Of a DNA stretch of 64,000 nt, positions 33,866-42,612 are shown in pieces. Within the stretch, counting starts at the first letter, position 1, and each line of letters starts with the position of its first letter. Location: the NCBI RefSeq assembly GCF_024129355.1, contig NZ_JAMXXP010000006.1, positions 1 through 64,000 of the forward strand, written 5' to 3'. This stretch comes from Acinetobacter lwoffii. GTDB taxonomy: Bacteria > Pseudomonadota > Gammaproteobacteria > Pseudomonadales > Moraxellaceae. A program made the position numbers and the translations under genes. The notes below the pieces were generated by a model. The model was not told where the DNA came from, did not search any database, and saw only the letters and a program-made list of their open reading frames with translations.

Positions 33866-33886
33866 ATATATGAAATATTCATATAT
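33866..33886. promoter_or_regulatory. Perfect palindrome upstream of metY (candidate operator)
   Basis: ATATATGAA-ATA-TTCATATAT, 9-bp perfect arms with a 3-bp spacer. It lies in the divergent metY/ettA gap, 83 bp from the metY start. The TGAA...TTCA core resembles a MetR half-site pair, but the MetR spacing is 5, not 3. Part of a related half-site (CATATGAG) occurs at 33832-33840. Confidence 0.5.
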
Positions 33887-33983
33887 CGACCTGGATTTGA
33901 GTCATTTATTTTACTGAAAACAGTTGTTTAAAAAAACATCATCAATAAACTTGTAACAATGCATTGAAGTTCATGGCAATGGC

Positions 33984-34012
33984 TTATGTTTTCGCAGCTT
34001 TCTGCGTATAAT
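33984..34012 (+). promoter_or_regulatory. Candidate ettA promoter
   Basis: TATAAT at 34007-34012 with a weak -35 (TTATGT, 33984-33989) at 17 bp. Transcription would start near 34019 and give a leader of about 70 nt. Confidence 0.55.
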
Positions 34013-34091
34013 AGCCGATTATTTTTTCGCTCATTTTTGAGCTGGGGTGGTTGTTTTAACCCCATTTGGTTTTTCAGTTGAGGAGTCCTAC

Positions 34092-35753
34092 GTGGCCCAA
34101 TATATTTACACGATGAACCGAGTGTCGAAGATGGTTCCGCCTAAGCGCGAAATCCTGAAAGACATCTCCTTATCATTTTTCCCAGGCGCTAAAATTGGTG
34201 TGCTTGGTTTAAACGGTGCAGGTAAATCTACCTTGCTTCGTATTATGGCGGGCGTAGATAAAGATTTCTCTGGTGAAGCACGTGCGCAACCGGGTATAAA
34301 AATCGGTTATCTTGAGCAAGAACCACCTTTAGATGAAACTAAAGACGTTCGTGGTAACGTCGAAGATGGTTTACGTGAACCGCTTGATGCCTTGGCACGT
34401 CTGGATGAAGTCTTTGCTGAATATGCAGCAGAAGATGCGGATTTCGATGCACTTGCGAAAGAGCAAGAGAAGCTTGAAGCGATTATCCAGACTTGGGATG
34501 CGCATAACCTTGCCAACCAGATGGATCAAGCAGCTGCAGCATTGAACCTGCCTGCTTGGGATGCAGATGTATCTAAGCTTTCAGGTGGTGAACGTCGTCG
34601 TGTGGCGCTGTGCCGATTACTTCTGTCTAAACCAGATATGTTACTTCTAGACGAACCAACGAACCATTTAGATGCTTCATCTGTATCTTGGTTGGAACGT
34701 TTCTTGAAAGACTTCCCGGGTACCATCGTCGCGATTACGCATGACCGTTACTTCTTGGATAACGTTGCTGAATGGATTCTGGAGCTTGACCGTGGTATGG
34801 GCATTCCGTATCAAGGTAACTACTCTTCTTGGCTTGAGCAGAAAAATGCCCGTTTAGAGCAAGAGAACAAGCAGGAAGAATCTTTTGCTAAAGCATTGAA
34901 AAAAGAACTTGAATGGGTTCGTTCTAATGCCAAAGGTCAGCAAAAGAAAAACAAAGCGCGTATGGAGCGTTTTGAAGAGCTTAACTCGCGTGAATTCCAA
35001 CAGCGTAACGAAACCTCTGAAATCTACATTCCACCTGGCCCACGTCTAGGCAACAAGGTTGTAGAAGTTGAAGGCATCAGCAAATCGTTTGGTGATCGTA
35101 CCCTGTATAAAGATTTATCATTCGTTGTACCGCCTGCTGCGATCGTGGGTATCGTCGGTGAGAACGGTGCAGGTAAAACCACACTGTTCCGCATGATGAC
35201 CGGTGAACAACAACCGGATACCGGTTCTGTGGTACTGGGTGAGTCGGTGAAAGTGGCTTATGTGGGTCAGATTCGTGACACGCTTGATGACAACAAAACG
35301 GTTTGGGAAGAAGTTTCTGGCGGTTTAGACATCTTGAAGATTGGCGAATACGAAATTGCATCTCGTGCATATATCGGTCGTTTTAACTTTAAAGGCCAGG
35401 ATCAGCAAAAACGTGTCGGTCAATTGTCAGGTGGTGAGCGTAACCGTTTACAACTGGCTAAAATCCTGCAAATGGGCGCAAACGTAATCTTGCTCGATGA
35501 ACCGTCAAACGACCTGGATATCGAAACCTTACGTGCGCTTGAGGATGCCATTCTGGTGTTCCCGGGTACTGTGATGGTGATCTCGCATGACCGTTGGTTC
35601 CTGGACCGTATTGCAACGCACATTTTGTCATTTGAAGGCGAAACACCTGAATTCTTCACCGGTAACTATGCTGAGTTTGAAGAATATCGCCGTAAGCGCG
35701 ATGGTGATGATCTGGTTGCGAAGCGTCAAAAATACCGTAAAATTGGTGTTTAA
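34092..35753 (+). CDS. ettA: Energy-dependent translational throttle protein EttA
   Basis: ABC-F protein that binds the ribosomal E site and gates the first elongation step according to ATP/ADP level; 553 residues. Two ABC domains: first GLNGAGKSTLLRIM, LSGGERRRVALCRLLL, LLLDEPTNHLD; second GENGAGKTTLFRMM, LSGGERNRLQLAKI, ILLDEPSNDLD. The arm insertion lies in the first domain and a charged linker (KKNKARMERFEELNSREFQQ) between them. I use the GTG at 34092 because GAGGAG is 6 nt upstream and the protein then starts (M)AQYIYTMNRV, like E. coli EttA. The open frame from 34047 adds 15 unrelated residues. Confidence 0.96.
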   Translation: MAQYIYTMNRVSKMVPPKREILKDISLSFFPGAKIGVLGLNGAGKSTLLRIMAGVDKDFSGEARAQPGIKIGYLEQEPPLDETKDVRGNVEDGLREPLDALARLDEVFAEYAAEDADFDALAKEQEKLEAIIQTWDAHNLANQMDQAAAALNLPAWDADVSKLSGGERRRVALCRLLLSKPDMLLLDEPTNHLDASSVSWLERFLKDFPGTIVAITHDRYFLDNVAEWILELDRGMGIPYQGNYSSWLEQKNARLEQENKQEESFAKALKKELEWVRSNAKGQQKKNKARMERFEELNSREFQQRNETSEIYIPPGPRLGNKVVEVEGISKSFGDRTLYKDLSFVVPPAAIVGIVGENGAGKTTLFRMMTGEQQPDTGSVVLGESVKVAYVGQIRDTLDDNKTVWEEVSGGLDILKIGEYEIASRAYIGRFNFKGQDQQKRVGQLSGGERNRLQLAKILQMGANVILLDEPSNDLDIETLRALEDAILVFPGTVMVISHDRWFLDRIATHILSFEGETPEFFTGNYAEFEEYRRKRDGDDLVAKRQKYRKIGV

Positions 35754-35770
35754 TCCCTGATTTTAAAATA

Positions 35771-35796
35771 AAAAACCAGCCTTCGGGCTGGTTTTT
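35771..35796. terminator. Terminator after ettA (convergent)
   Basis: Perfect stem AAAAACCAGCC / GGCTGGTTTTT with a TTCG tetraloop between convergent genes. Confidence 0.92.
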
Positions 35797-35822
35797 GTGC
35801 TTATAGGGTGGTGGGTAATGAC

Positions 35823-36164
35823 TTAGATTTCCCACTCATGATTACATTCACGACATTTCCATTTCTTTTGGGTCTGCATGAAGGCCTGCATGGAAATTTT
35901 AAAATCAGGCAAATCTTTATAGAACATAAAGCCTGCAATCAAAGAAAGAATAAAGACGATGACGGTTGCAGTCTGTAAAGTTGTACCTGCACCATCACCA
36001 AAGATCCACATCGCGATACTGATGATCACTAGCAATAATAATAGGAATAGGGCGGGCACCAGAAACATCAGGCTTTTAGGAACCACCGGACGTGGAGCTG
36101 CTTGACCTGGCTGGGCCACCGGCATGATTTTCGGGCTTTGACACTTAGGGCAACGATATTGCAT
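35823..36164 (-). CDS. Zinc-ribbon inner-membrane protein of unknown function
   Basis: Protein of 113 residues with two CxxC pairs at its ends, CPKC (residues 5-8) and CREC near residue 105, that could form one zinc ribbon. Between them are two hydrophobic helices: SLMFLVPALFLLLLLVIISI and TTLQTATVIVFILSLIAGFMF. Both ribbon halves would then be on the same, probably cytoplasmic, side. I do not recognise a characterised homologue. It is downstream of the tRNA block but separated from it by a terminator, so it is probably monocistronic. Confidence 0.75.
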   Translation of the reverse strand: MQYRCPKCQSPKIMPVAQPGQAAPRPVVPKSLMFLVPALFLLLLLVIISIAMWIFGDGAGTTLQTATVIVFILSLIAGFMFYKDLPDFKISMQAFMQTQKKWKCRECNHEWEI

Positions 36165-36252
36165 TACAACTCCAAAATTCTAAATTACTGATTATTTTAT
36201 CGGAAGATGCGAAGAAACCGAAATATTGCCCAACATAAAATATACAGGCAAT

Positions 36253-36284
36253 AAAAAACCCAAGTCATAATGCTTGGGTTTTTT
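36253..36284 (-). terminator. Terminator after tRNA-Glu
   Basis: Perfect stem AAAAAACCCAAG / CTTGGGTTTTTT (36253-36264, 36273-36284) with an 8-nt loop. On the minus strand it ends the gltX/tRNA unit. Confidence 0.9.
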
Positions 36285-36314
36285 AAAAGACCACTTCAAA
36301 AGTAATCTTGAATA

Positions 36315-36390
36315 TGGCGTCCCTACGGGGATTCGAACCCCGGTTACCGCCGTGAAAGGGCGATGTCCTAGGCCTCTAGACGATAGGGAC
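36315..36390 (-). tRNA. tRNA-Glu (anticodon TTC)
   Basis: 76-nt tRNA with encoded CCA. Read on the minus strand, the anticodon stem-loop is CCGCC-CTTTCAC-GGCGG, giving TTC. The acceptor stem is GTCCCTA/TAGGGAC and the T arm CGGGG-TTCGAAT-CCCCG. It lies in the gltX unit. Confidence 0.96.
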
Positions 36391-36426
36391 AATTGAGGCG
36401 TTACACAGCTAAAGCAAGACTTGATT

Positions 36427-36502
36427 TGGTGGAGTCAAGGAGGATCGAACTCCTGACCTCTACAATGCCATTGTAGCGCTCTACCAACTGAGCTATGACC
36501 CC
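36427..36502 (-). tRNA. tRNA-Ala (anticodon GGC)
   Basis: 76-nt tRNA with encoded CCA. The anticodon stem-loop is CTACA-ATGGCAT-TGTAG, giving GGC. Acceptor stem GGGGTCA, with the T arm AGGAG-TTCGATC-CTCCT. It lies between gltX and tRNA-Glu on the same strand. Confidence 0.96.
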
Positions 36503-36518
36503 AGTCTGTGTGAGCGCT

Positions 36519-36547
36519 ATATTAGGGATATCGCGCCCACACGTCAA
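36519..36547 (-). promoter_or_regulatory. Strong sigma-70-type promoter for tRNA-Ala/tRNA-Glu
   Basis: On the minus strand TTGACG (36547-36542), 17-bp spacer, TAATAT (36524-36519), then a GC-rich discriminator typical of stable RNA promoters. Transcription would begin about 10 bp before tRNA-Ala. So the tRNAs have their own promoter just after gltX. Confidence 0.8.
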
Positions 36548-36559
36548 CATAAAAATTAA

Positions 36560-38068
36560 TTAAGCTTGATCAACCGCTTCATTTTTCGGCAATTTTAAGC
36601 TTTCATTGAGTTTTTCCCAGACTTTCAGCTCTTTTTTGCTTGGTCCGCCAACAATTTCCAGCGCATGACGTAAACGTGCGAAGGTCAGATCGGGGCCAAT
36701 GGTGACCATGGTTTGCATCACCGGAGTAGAGGCAGTTGAACCCGCGATGGCAATAAAGAACGCCGGCATGAAGTCGCGCAGTTTGATTTCCATCTGGGTG
36801 GCCAAATCCATCAAGGTCTGGCTTACGGTGTCGTTATTCCAGATGAACAGGCTTTCCAGACGCCAGATTGCAAACTGCAAGCTTTGACGGACCTGTTCGT
36901 CAGACAGTTTTTTGCTGACAAACTGTTCTTTAGACAGAGTCGGGAAGTGGTTGAAGTAATGCGCAGACCAGTTCACCGCTTCAGACAGCAGATTAATACG
37001 TGGCTGAATTGCTGCTGCAATTTCTTCTAACTTGGCACGATCTGCTTTCCAGGCAAGCAAAGTATCAAGTAAGTCACTTGGAGAAAGCGCTTTGATCCAT
37101 TGGCCATTGAGCCAATTGAGTTTTTCCACATCAAAGATCGGGCCACCTAGGGATACACGTTTGATATCAAAATGTTCAATCATTTCAGCCAAAGTGAATT
37201 TTTCACTTTCATCTGGCATTGACCAGCCCATGCGACCCAAGTAGTTCAATAAAGCTTCAGGCAATACACCGATGTTTCTATAGTAGTTAATTGAAGTCGG
37301 GTTTTTACGTTTAGATAGCTTAGATTTATCCGGATTACGTAGCAGTGGCATGTGGCAGAGTACCGGCATGCCCCAACCGAAATATTGATACAGTAACTGA
37401 TGTTTCGGCGCAGATGGAATCCATTCTTCACCACGAATCACATGGGTGATTTGCATTAAATGATCATCTACCACGTTGGCCAAATGATAAGTCGGCAAGC
37501 CGTCAGTTTTAAGCAGAATCTGCATGTCGACCTGTGCCCATGGAATCTCGACTTCACCACGCAGCATGTCATTAAATTTACAAATACCTTCAGTCGGTAC
37601 TTTCATGCGAATCACATGTGCTTCGCCAGCAGCCAAACGACGCTCGACCTCTTCTTGAGAAAGGTTTAAGCCTCGACCGTCATAACGTGGAGATTCACCA
37701 CGTGCTTGCTGTTCAGCACGCATTTGATCCAGTTCTTCGGCAGTGGCGAAACAGTAGAAGGCATGACCTTTCTCTACCAGTTCCAAGGCATAATTTTTAT
37801 AGATATCCATACGTTCTGACTGGCGGTACGGCGCATGCGGGCCACCGACATCAGGACCTTCAGACCAGCTCAGACCCAACCAGCGCAATGAATCCAGGAT
37901 CATTTTTTCAGATTCAGGCGTTGAGCGCAGTTGGTCAGTATCTTCAATACGAAGAATGAATTCACCGCCATGCTGTTTAGCAAAACATAAGTTAAACAAG
38001 GCGATATAGGCAGTACCTACATGCGGAAAACCAGTAGGAGAAGGTGCAATACGAGTACGAACAGTCAT
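36560..38068 (-). CDS. gltX: Glutamate--tRNA ligase
   Basis: Class I aminoacyl-tRNA synthetase charging tRNA-Glu, 502 residues. The HIGH-type motif is [13 protein letters not shown], with a phenylalanine replacing the usual leucine. The KMSKS-type motif is KLSKRKN. Further marks are [15 protein letters not shown] and [21 protein letters not shown]. There is no zinc-binding cysteine cluster in the middle region. tRNA-Ala and tRNA-Glu lie directly downstream on the same strand. A TATAAT box (minus, 38108-38103) lies 35 bp upstream of the start, over the terminator of the preceding gene. Confidence 0.95.
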   Translation of the reverse strand: MTVRTRIAPSPTGFPHVGTAYIALFNLCFAKQHGGEFILRIEDTDQLRSTPESEKMILDSLRWLGLSWSEGPDVGGPHAPYRQSERMDIYKNYALELVEKGHAFYCFATAEELDQMRAEQQARGESPRYDGRGLNLSQEEVERRLAAGEAHVIRMKVPTEGICKFNDMLRGEVEIPWAQVDMQILLKTDGLPTYHLANVVDDHLMQITHVIRGEEWIPSAPKHQLLYQYFGWGMPVLCHMPLLRNPDKSKLSKRKNPTSINYYRNIGVLPEALLNYLGRMGWSMPDESEKFTLAEMIEHFDIKRVSLGGPIFDVEKLNWLNGQWIKALSPSDLLDTLLAWKADRAKLEEIAAAIQPRINLLSEAVNWSAHYFNHFPTLSKEQFVSKKLSDEQVRQSLQFAIWRLESLFIWNNDTVSQTLMDLATQMEIKLRDFMPAFFIAIAGSTASTPVMQTMVTIGPDLTFARLRHALEIVGGPSKKELKVWEKLNESLKLPKNEAVDQA

Positions 38069-38112
38069 AGCCGGATCTAATCTTAGATATAAAATTGCAG
38101 CTATTATAGCGA

Positions 38113-38162
38113 AAAAGCCACATCACTTAATGCTTTATTCAACATTGAATGATGTGGCTTTT
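38113..38162 (-). terminator. Terminator after the small exported-protein gene
   Basis: Perfect 13-bp inverted repeat AAAAGCCACATCA (38113-38125) / TGATGTGGCTTTT (38150-38162) with a 24-nt loop. On the minus strand it ends in a T run. Confidence 0.85.
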
Positions 38163-38195
38163 AAATCCGGGAATATTCAGCGCTGTTGAGGCTGA

Positions 38196-38498
38196 TTAAG
38201 AATGAGCGCTCGAAAAAATACTTTGGACAAAGCGGGTGAAGCGGTAATTCTGTTCTGCAAAGAAATTTTGCGAAGGTGCGACTTTAAATGCAGTCAAGAC
38301 TTTGAGATTATCTTCTGTTTGAAGTGTTTTTTCAGTTTTTTGTTGCTGAATCGCTTTTTCAATCGGCGAAGTCTTGCTTTCAACAGTGCTTACTGTAGGC
38401 TTCGGCAAATCTGTCTTCACAACGACGGCATGACCGAGTTGAATCGAGAACAACATAATCAGGCTTAGGATGCTGGCTGTGAATAATGTAAATTTCAT
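38196..38498 (-). CDS. Small exported protein of unknown function
   Basis: Protein of 100 residues with a signal peptide (MKFTLFTASILSLIMLFSIQLGHA, cleavage near residue 24), then a hydrophilic Thr/Lys/Gln-rich part (SPIEKAIQQQKTEKTLQTE) and an aromatic-rich end (FFAEQNYRFTRFVQ). A strong AAGGAGGA Shine-Dalgarno precedes it; the ATG at 38498 is 10 nt away, while a TTG at 38504 is only 4 nt away, so the start is slightly uncertain. No homologue is recognised. It is monocistronic with its own terminator, which supports a real gene. Confidence 0.65.
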   Translation of the reverse strand: MKFTLFTASILSLIMLFSIQLGHAVVVKTDLPKPTVSTVESKTSPIEKAIQQQKTEKTLQTEDNLKVLTAFKVAPSQNFFAEQNYRFTRFVQSIFSSAHS

Positions 38499-38504
38499 AT
38501 CCAA

Positions 38505-38891
38505 ACTTCCTCCTTACTTCGGGTTGGTTTTATTTTGTTAAAAATGTTTTTTTAATACTCTGCCTACAATTTAATCACAGTTGATCATAAAGAAGTAGAA
38601 CCAAGTCACATTTTTTACAAAAGAAATAATATAACTCTGTGGAAAATTACCAAAAATCGTAATTTCCTGTTTTGGTGGCCTATTTTTAACAGACAACTGT
38701 GAAGAGAACGTGAAGAACTGTCTTATATTGTAGCAGAAGATTACTTTTCTAGCAGAATATGTATCCGGATTTAATTGTTAGAAGATATCTCAAAATCAGA
38801 AATAGATTGTAGATATTGTTATAAATGAATGATTGTTATGCTTATTTTTGATTTGTATAGTGCAGCTCATATAAACAAAGAGTTACATAAG
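38505..38891. promoter_or_regulatory. Divergent region upstream of the first sbp gene
   Basis: About 390 bp, A/T-rich, between the exported-protein gene and sbp1. It holds the Shine-Dalgarno of the former. A short ATAAATGA element at 38821-38828, 71 bp before the sbp1 ATG, is repeated upstream of the second sbp gene (40083-40090). I cannot assign a -35/-10 pair with confidence. Confidence 0.4.
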
Positions 38892-39893
38892 ATGAAAAAA
38901 ATAATAGCATCCGCAATCTTGACAATTTTAGTTGGAACAGCTGTACAGAATTCCGTCGCCAAAGATTTCCTGAATGTCTCTTATGATCCGACCCGTGAAT
39001 TTTATCAGGAATATAACGAAGAATTTGGCAAGTTCTGGAAGCAGAAAACCGGACAGAAGGTCAATTTTAAACAGTCACATGGTGGTTCAGGCAAGCAGGC
39101 GCGTTCAGTGGTCGATGGTTTGCAGGCCGATGTCGTAACCTTGGCCTTAGCCAATGATATCGAAGAAATCGTCAATGCAGGTTTAATCGAGAAAGGTTGG
39201 CAAAAAGAGTTTCCGAGTAATTCGGCACCTTATACGTCTACGATTGTATTCTTGGTGCGTAAAGGGAATCCAAAGCAAATCAAAGATTGGAATGATCTGA
39301 CCAAAGCGGGTGTAGATATTATTACCCCAAACCCGAAAACCGGTGGCGCGCCGCGTTGGATCTATCTTTCTGCTTGGGGTTATGCACTGAAACAGCCCGG
39401 CGGTAATGATGCGAAAGCCAAAGAGCTGGTGAAAAAACTTTATCAAAATGTCAAAGTGCTCGACTCTGGTGCCCGTGGTTCACTGACGACGTTTGCCGAG
39501 CGCGGTATTGGGGATGTGCTTTTATCCTGGGAAAATGAAGCCTTGCTGGCGACCCAAGGTCTGGGTAAAGACAAGTACGATATCGTTTATCCATCGATTT
39601 CCATTCTGGCCGAGCCATCAGTAGCGATTGTCGATAAAAACGTGAATAAAAATGGCAATACCCATCTGGCCAAAGGTTATTTGAACTATTTGTATTCACC
39701 GAAAGGGAAGGAGCTTGCTGCGAAATATTTCTTCCGTCCGCGGGACGCCAAAGTGGCTGCCAAATATTCAGACCAGTTTCCGAAAATCCAGACCTTTACC
39801 ATTGATAAAGTCTTTGGTGGTTGGGCCAAAGCGCAAAAAACACATTTTGTGAATGGGGCGATTTATGACCAGATTTACAATGAAAAAAGATAA
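38892..39893 (+). CDS. sbp: Periplasmic sulfate-binding protein, copy 1
   Basis: Solute-binding protein for sulfate ABC uptake, 333 residues. The ATG at 38892 gives a signal peptide ([24 protein letters not shown], cleavage near residue 22); the open frame from 38829 adds unrelated residues. Family marks are [33 protein letters not shown] (sulfate contact region), [14 protein letters not shown] and [18 protein letters not shown]. It is highly similar to the next gene. No cysT, cysW or cysA is nearby, so it must work with a transporter encoded elsewhere, or as a spare binding protein. Confidence 0.93.
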   Translation: MKKIIASAILTILVGTAVQNSVAKDFLNVSYDPTREFYQEYNEEFGKFWKQKTGQKVNFKQSHGGSGKQARSVVDGLQADVVTLALANDIEEIVNAGLIEKGWQKEFPSNSAPYTSTIVFLVRKGNPKQIKDWNDLTKAGVDIITPNPKTGGAPRWIYLSAWGYALKQPGGNDAKAKELVKKLYQNVKVLDSGARGSLTTFAERGIGDVLLSWENEALLATQGLGKDKYDIVYPSISILAEPSVAIVDKNVNKNGNTHLAKGYLNYLYSPKGKELAAKYFFRPRDAKVAAKYSDQFPKIQTFTIDKVFGGWAKAQKTHFVNGAIYDQIYNEKR

Positions 39894-39914
39894 GTGAGCG
39901 GTAGTCTAAATACA

Positions 39915-39952
39915 ATAAAGAAAATGGCTAAAGTGTTATCCATTTTCTTTAT
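39915..39952 (+). terminator. A/T-rich hairpin between the two sbp genes
   Basis: Perfect 13-bp stem ATAAAGAAAATGG / CCATTTTCTTTAT with a 12-nt loop, 22 bp after the first sbp stop. The U-rich 3' arm could work as a weak terminator. It suggests that the second copy has its own promoter. Confidence 0.55.
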
Positions 39953-40137
39953 ATCTAATGCATAAAATTCTATATATTGGATATAAGTAGAATGATAAAT
40001 AGTATTTTCCTTTTAAAAACAAAATATTAATACAGAAAAACCTTTTATTTTATCGTGTTGTGATGTTGTAGGGTGAATTGCGATAAATGATTTTATTTCA
40101 TATAGTTATATCTAATGAAGATAAACTCCGTGCTGCC

Positions 40138-41157
40138 ATGAAAATTCAATTAAAATCGTTATTTAGTGCTGCCTTATTGGCGACTGGTTTAGGCATGACC
40201 GCGACTGCTTCACAAGCAGCAGACCGTCAGTTTCTGAATGTATCCTATGATGCTACGCGTGAGTTCTATGATGAATTTAACAAATCATTTGGCGCTTACT
40301 GGAAAAACCGCACCGGTCTGGATGTGAATTTTAAGCAGTCACATGGCGGTTCGGGCAAACAGGCGCGCTCTGTGGTCGATGGCTTGAAAGGTGATGTGGT
40401 GACTTTGGCGCTGGCCAATGACATCGAAGAAATTGTGAAATCTGGTCAGATTCAGCCGGGCTGGCAAAAGGAATTCCCACACAACTCCGCACCTTATACC
40501 TCGACGATCGTATTCATGGTACGTAAAGGCAATCCGAAAGGCATCAAGGACTGGAATGACTTAACTAAACCAGGCGTGCAAATTATTACGCCGAACCCGA
40601 AAACGGGTGGTTTGCCGCGTTGGGTGTATCTGTCTGCATGGGGTTATGCCGAGAAACAGCCAGGTGGTAATAAAGCCAAAGCACAGGAATTTGTCGGCAA
40701 GCTTTATAAGAATGTGAAAGTGATGGATTCTGCTGCACGTGCTTCAATGACCACCTTTGCTGAGCGTGGGATTGGCGATGTATTGCTGACTTGGGAAAAT
40801 GAAGCCTTGGTCACGCAAAAAACCTTGGGTAAAAACAAGTTTGATATCGTTTATCCATCGATTACGATTTTGACTGAACCGTCAGTGGCGATTGTGGATC
40901 GTACCGTGGAGAAAAATGGCAATAAATGGTTAGCAACAGGTTATATCAATTACCTGTATTCACCGTTGGGTCAGGAAATGGCAGCTAAACATTTCTATCG
41001 TCCACGTAATGAAAAAGTATTAGCTAAATATTCGGCACAGTTCCCGAAAATTAAAACCTTTACCATTGATGAAGTCTTTGGTGGTTGGGCCAATGCACAG
41101 AAAACCCATTTTGTGAATGGTGCAATTTTCGACCAGATTTATAACAGCAAACGTTAA
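40138..41157 (+). CDS. sbp: Periplasmic sulfate-binding protein, copy 2
   Basis: Paralogue of the preceding gene, 339 residues, and by eye about three quarters identical across the mature protein. The signal peptide is MKIQLKSLFSAALLATGLGM..., cleavage after SQA (about residue 25). It has the same blocks: [43 protein letters not shown] and [18 protein letters not shown]. The ATG at 40138 was chosen for the signal peptide, although its Shine-Dalgarno is weak. Differences concentrate in the signal peptide and in surface loops. It is followed by a terminator. Confidence 0.93.
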   Translation: MKIQLKSLFSAALLATGLGMTATASQAADRQFLNVSYDATREFYDEFNKSFGAYWKNRTGLDVNFKQSHGGSGKQARSVVDGLKGDVVTLALANDIEEIVKSGQIQPGWQKEFPHNSAPYTSTIVFMVRKGNPKGIKDWNDLTKPGVQIITPNPKTGGLPRWVYLSAWGYAEKQPGGNKAKAQEFVGKLYKNVKVMDSAARASMTTFAERGIGDVLLTWENEALVTQKTLGKNKFDIVYPSITILTEPSVAIVDRTVEKNGNKWLATGYINYLYSPLGQEMAAKHFYRPRNEKVLAKYSAQFPKIKTFTIDEVFGGWANAQKTHFVNGAIFDQIYNSKR

Positions 41158-41182
41158 TTGATCTGCCAAGTCATCTTGATTG

Positions 41183-41213
41183 AAAAAAGCCTCCGGTTTT
41201 TGGAGGCTTTTTT
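41183..41213 (+). terminator. Terminator after the second sbp gene
   Basis: Stem AAAAAAGCCTCC / GGAGGCTTTTTT with loop GGTTTTT (41183-41194, 41202-41213). It isolates sbp from the division cluster. Confidence 0.92.
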
Positions 41214-41342
41214 GTATGAGAAAAATGCTAAAACGGTTTTCTCTATGGAAAGTAATATTTATCTACAAAAAGTCGTTTGGAGCTTTGTCTAAACAGGGTG
41301 ATAATGTGCAGTTAAATTTTCCCCCCTATTGATTGAGTTTTT

Positions 41343-42254
41343 ATGTCACATATTTCTGTATTACTTCACGAAACGATTGATGCCTTGTTGGCGGGTCGCA
41401 ATACGGGAACTTATGTGGATGGGACCTTTGGCCGTGGTGGACATACGCGTTTATTGCTGTCCAAATTAGATGAAAATGCACGCGTCTATGCCTTTGATAA
41501 AGATCCACAAGCACTGGCTGTAGCAGCTGAACTCGAACAAGAAGATTCACGTTTTAAAATTATCCATGCCAGCTTTGCTGATCTGAAAGATGCCTTGGCT
41601 GAACTGGGCATTGAACAGGTTGATGGGGTGATGGCGGATCTTGGTGTTTCTTCACCGCAGCTGGATCAGGCTGAACGTGGTTTCAGTTTTATGAAAGATG
41701 GCCCGCTGGATATGCGCATGGATAACTCGCAAGGTCCAACTGCAGCAGAATGGCTGACCCAGATTGAAGAAGAAGCGTTGGCGAATATCATTTTTAAATA
41801 TGGTGAAGAGCGTTATAGTCGCCGTATTGCCAAGGCAATTAAAGCTGCCGGATATATTGATACCACGGCAAAGCTGGCTGAGATTGTAAAAGTAGCCCAC
41901 CCGAAATGGGAAAAAAATAAGCATGCTGCGACCCGTACTTTCCAGGCGATTCGTATTGCTATTAATAAGGAATTAGAAGATATTGAAATCTTCTTGCCTC
42001 AGGCCGTTGAAATCTTGAAACCTGAAGCACGTTTGGCGGTAATTAGCTTCCATTCACTGGAAGACCGTTTGATTAAACAATTTATTCAAAAAGAGTCAAC
42101 GCTTGAAGAAGATTCAGGCTGGGGAATGCCACAACAACAGAAAGATACGCGACGTTTAAAGAAAGTTTCTCGTGTTAAAGCCAGTGATGAGGAGGTCAAA
42201 GCCAATCCTCGTTCACGTAGCGCATGGCTGCGGGTAGCAGAACGTTTAGCTTAA
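41343..42254 (+). CDS. rsmH: 16S rRNA (cytosine(1402)-N4)-methyltransferase RsmH
   Basis: S-adenosylmethionine-dependent methyltransferase for N4 of C1402 in 16S rRNA, 303 residues (formerly MraW). Motifs: YVDGTFGRGGHTRLLLSKL (SAM binding), GVMADLGVSSPQLDQAERGFSFMKDGPLDMRMD and the C-terminal FHSLEDRLIKQF and NPRSRSAWLRVAERL. It is the first gene of the division and cell wall cluster here; mraZ, which usually precedes it, is absent and a sulfate-binding gene with a terminator lies upstream. ftsL follows 10 bp later. Confidence 0.97.
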   Translation: MSHISVLLHETIDALLAGRNTGTYVDGTFGRGGHTRLLLSKLDENARVYAFDKDPQALAVAAELEQEDSRFKIIHASFADLKDALAELGIEQVDGVMADLGVSSPQLDQAERGFSFMKDGPLDMRMDNSQGPTAAEWLTQIEEEALANIIFKYGEERYSRRIAKAIKAAGYIDTTAKLAEIVKVAHPKWEKNKHAATRTFQAIRIAINKELEDIEIFLPQAVEILKPEARLAVISFHSLEDRLIKQFIQKESTLEEDSGWGMPQQQKDTRRLKKVSRVKASDEEVKANPRSRSAWLRVAERLA

Positions 42255-42264
42255 TAGGCAGATC

Positions 42265-42597
42265 ATGAAAACGGAAGTGGTTGATAAAAAAACAGAAAAA
42301 TTGTGGCTGAAAAAAGTTACAATCTATCTCATGCTGATACTGATGGTCTTCATCAGTGCAGTATTTGTGGTATTTCAGGTGTTTGAATACCGTCAGGATA
42401 ACAGAAAGCTGAGTACCTATCTGCGTGAAAGGGATGACCTGAATGCAGAGTGGGGGCGTTTGCTGATTGAGCAGCAAACTTTCGGCGCGACGGCACAGAT
42501 CGGTACGCGTGCAGTGACACAGCTGCGTATGTATTCACCTCCGGTTTCACAAAGTGTCGTGATTTCCTTACCACAAACTTCAGATGAGAAAAAATAA
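42265..42597 (+). CDS. ftsL: Cell division protein FtsL
   Basis: Bitopic membrane protein of the divisome that joins FtsB and FtsQ and activates FtsWI; 110 residues. A basic cytoplasmic N-terminus is followed by one helix (IYLMLILMVFISAVFVVFQV) and a periplasmic coiled coil (EYRQDNRKLSTYLRERDDLNAEWGRLLIEQQTF), the leucine-zipper-like part, with GTRAVTQLRMYSP typical of the end. It lies between rsmH and ftsI, as in other gammaproteobacteria. Confidence 0.93.
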   Translation: MKTEVVDKKTEKLWLKKVTIYLMLILMVFISAVFVVFQVFEYRQDNRKLSTYLRERDDLNAEWGRLLIEQQTFGATAQIGTRAVTQLRMYSPPVSQSVVISLPQTSDEKK

Positions 42598-42612
42598 GGC
42601 TAGCGTTCCGAC

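Noticed and set aside
33866..33886. MetR box before metY
   Set aside because: The TGAA/TTCA halves are present but separated by 3 bp rather than the 5 bp of the MetR consensus, so it is listed only as an unassigned palindrome.
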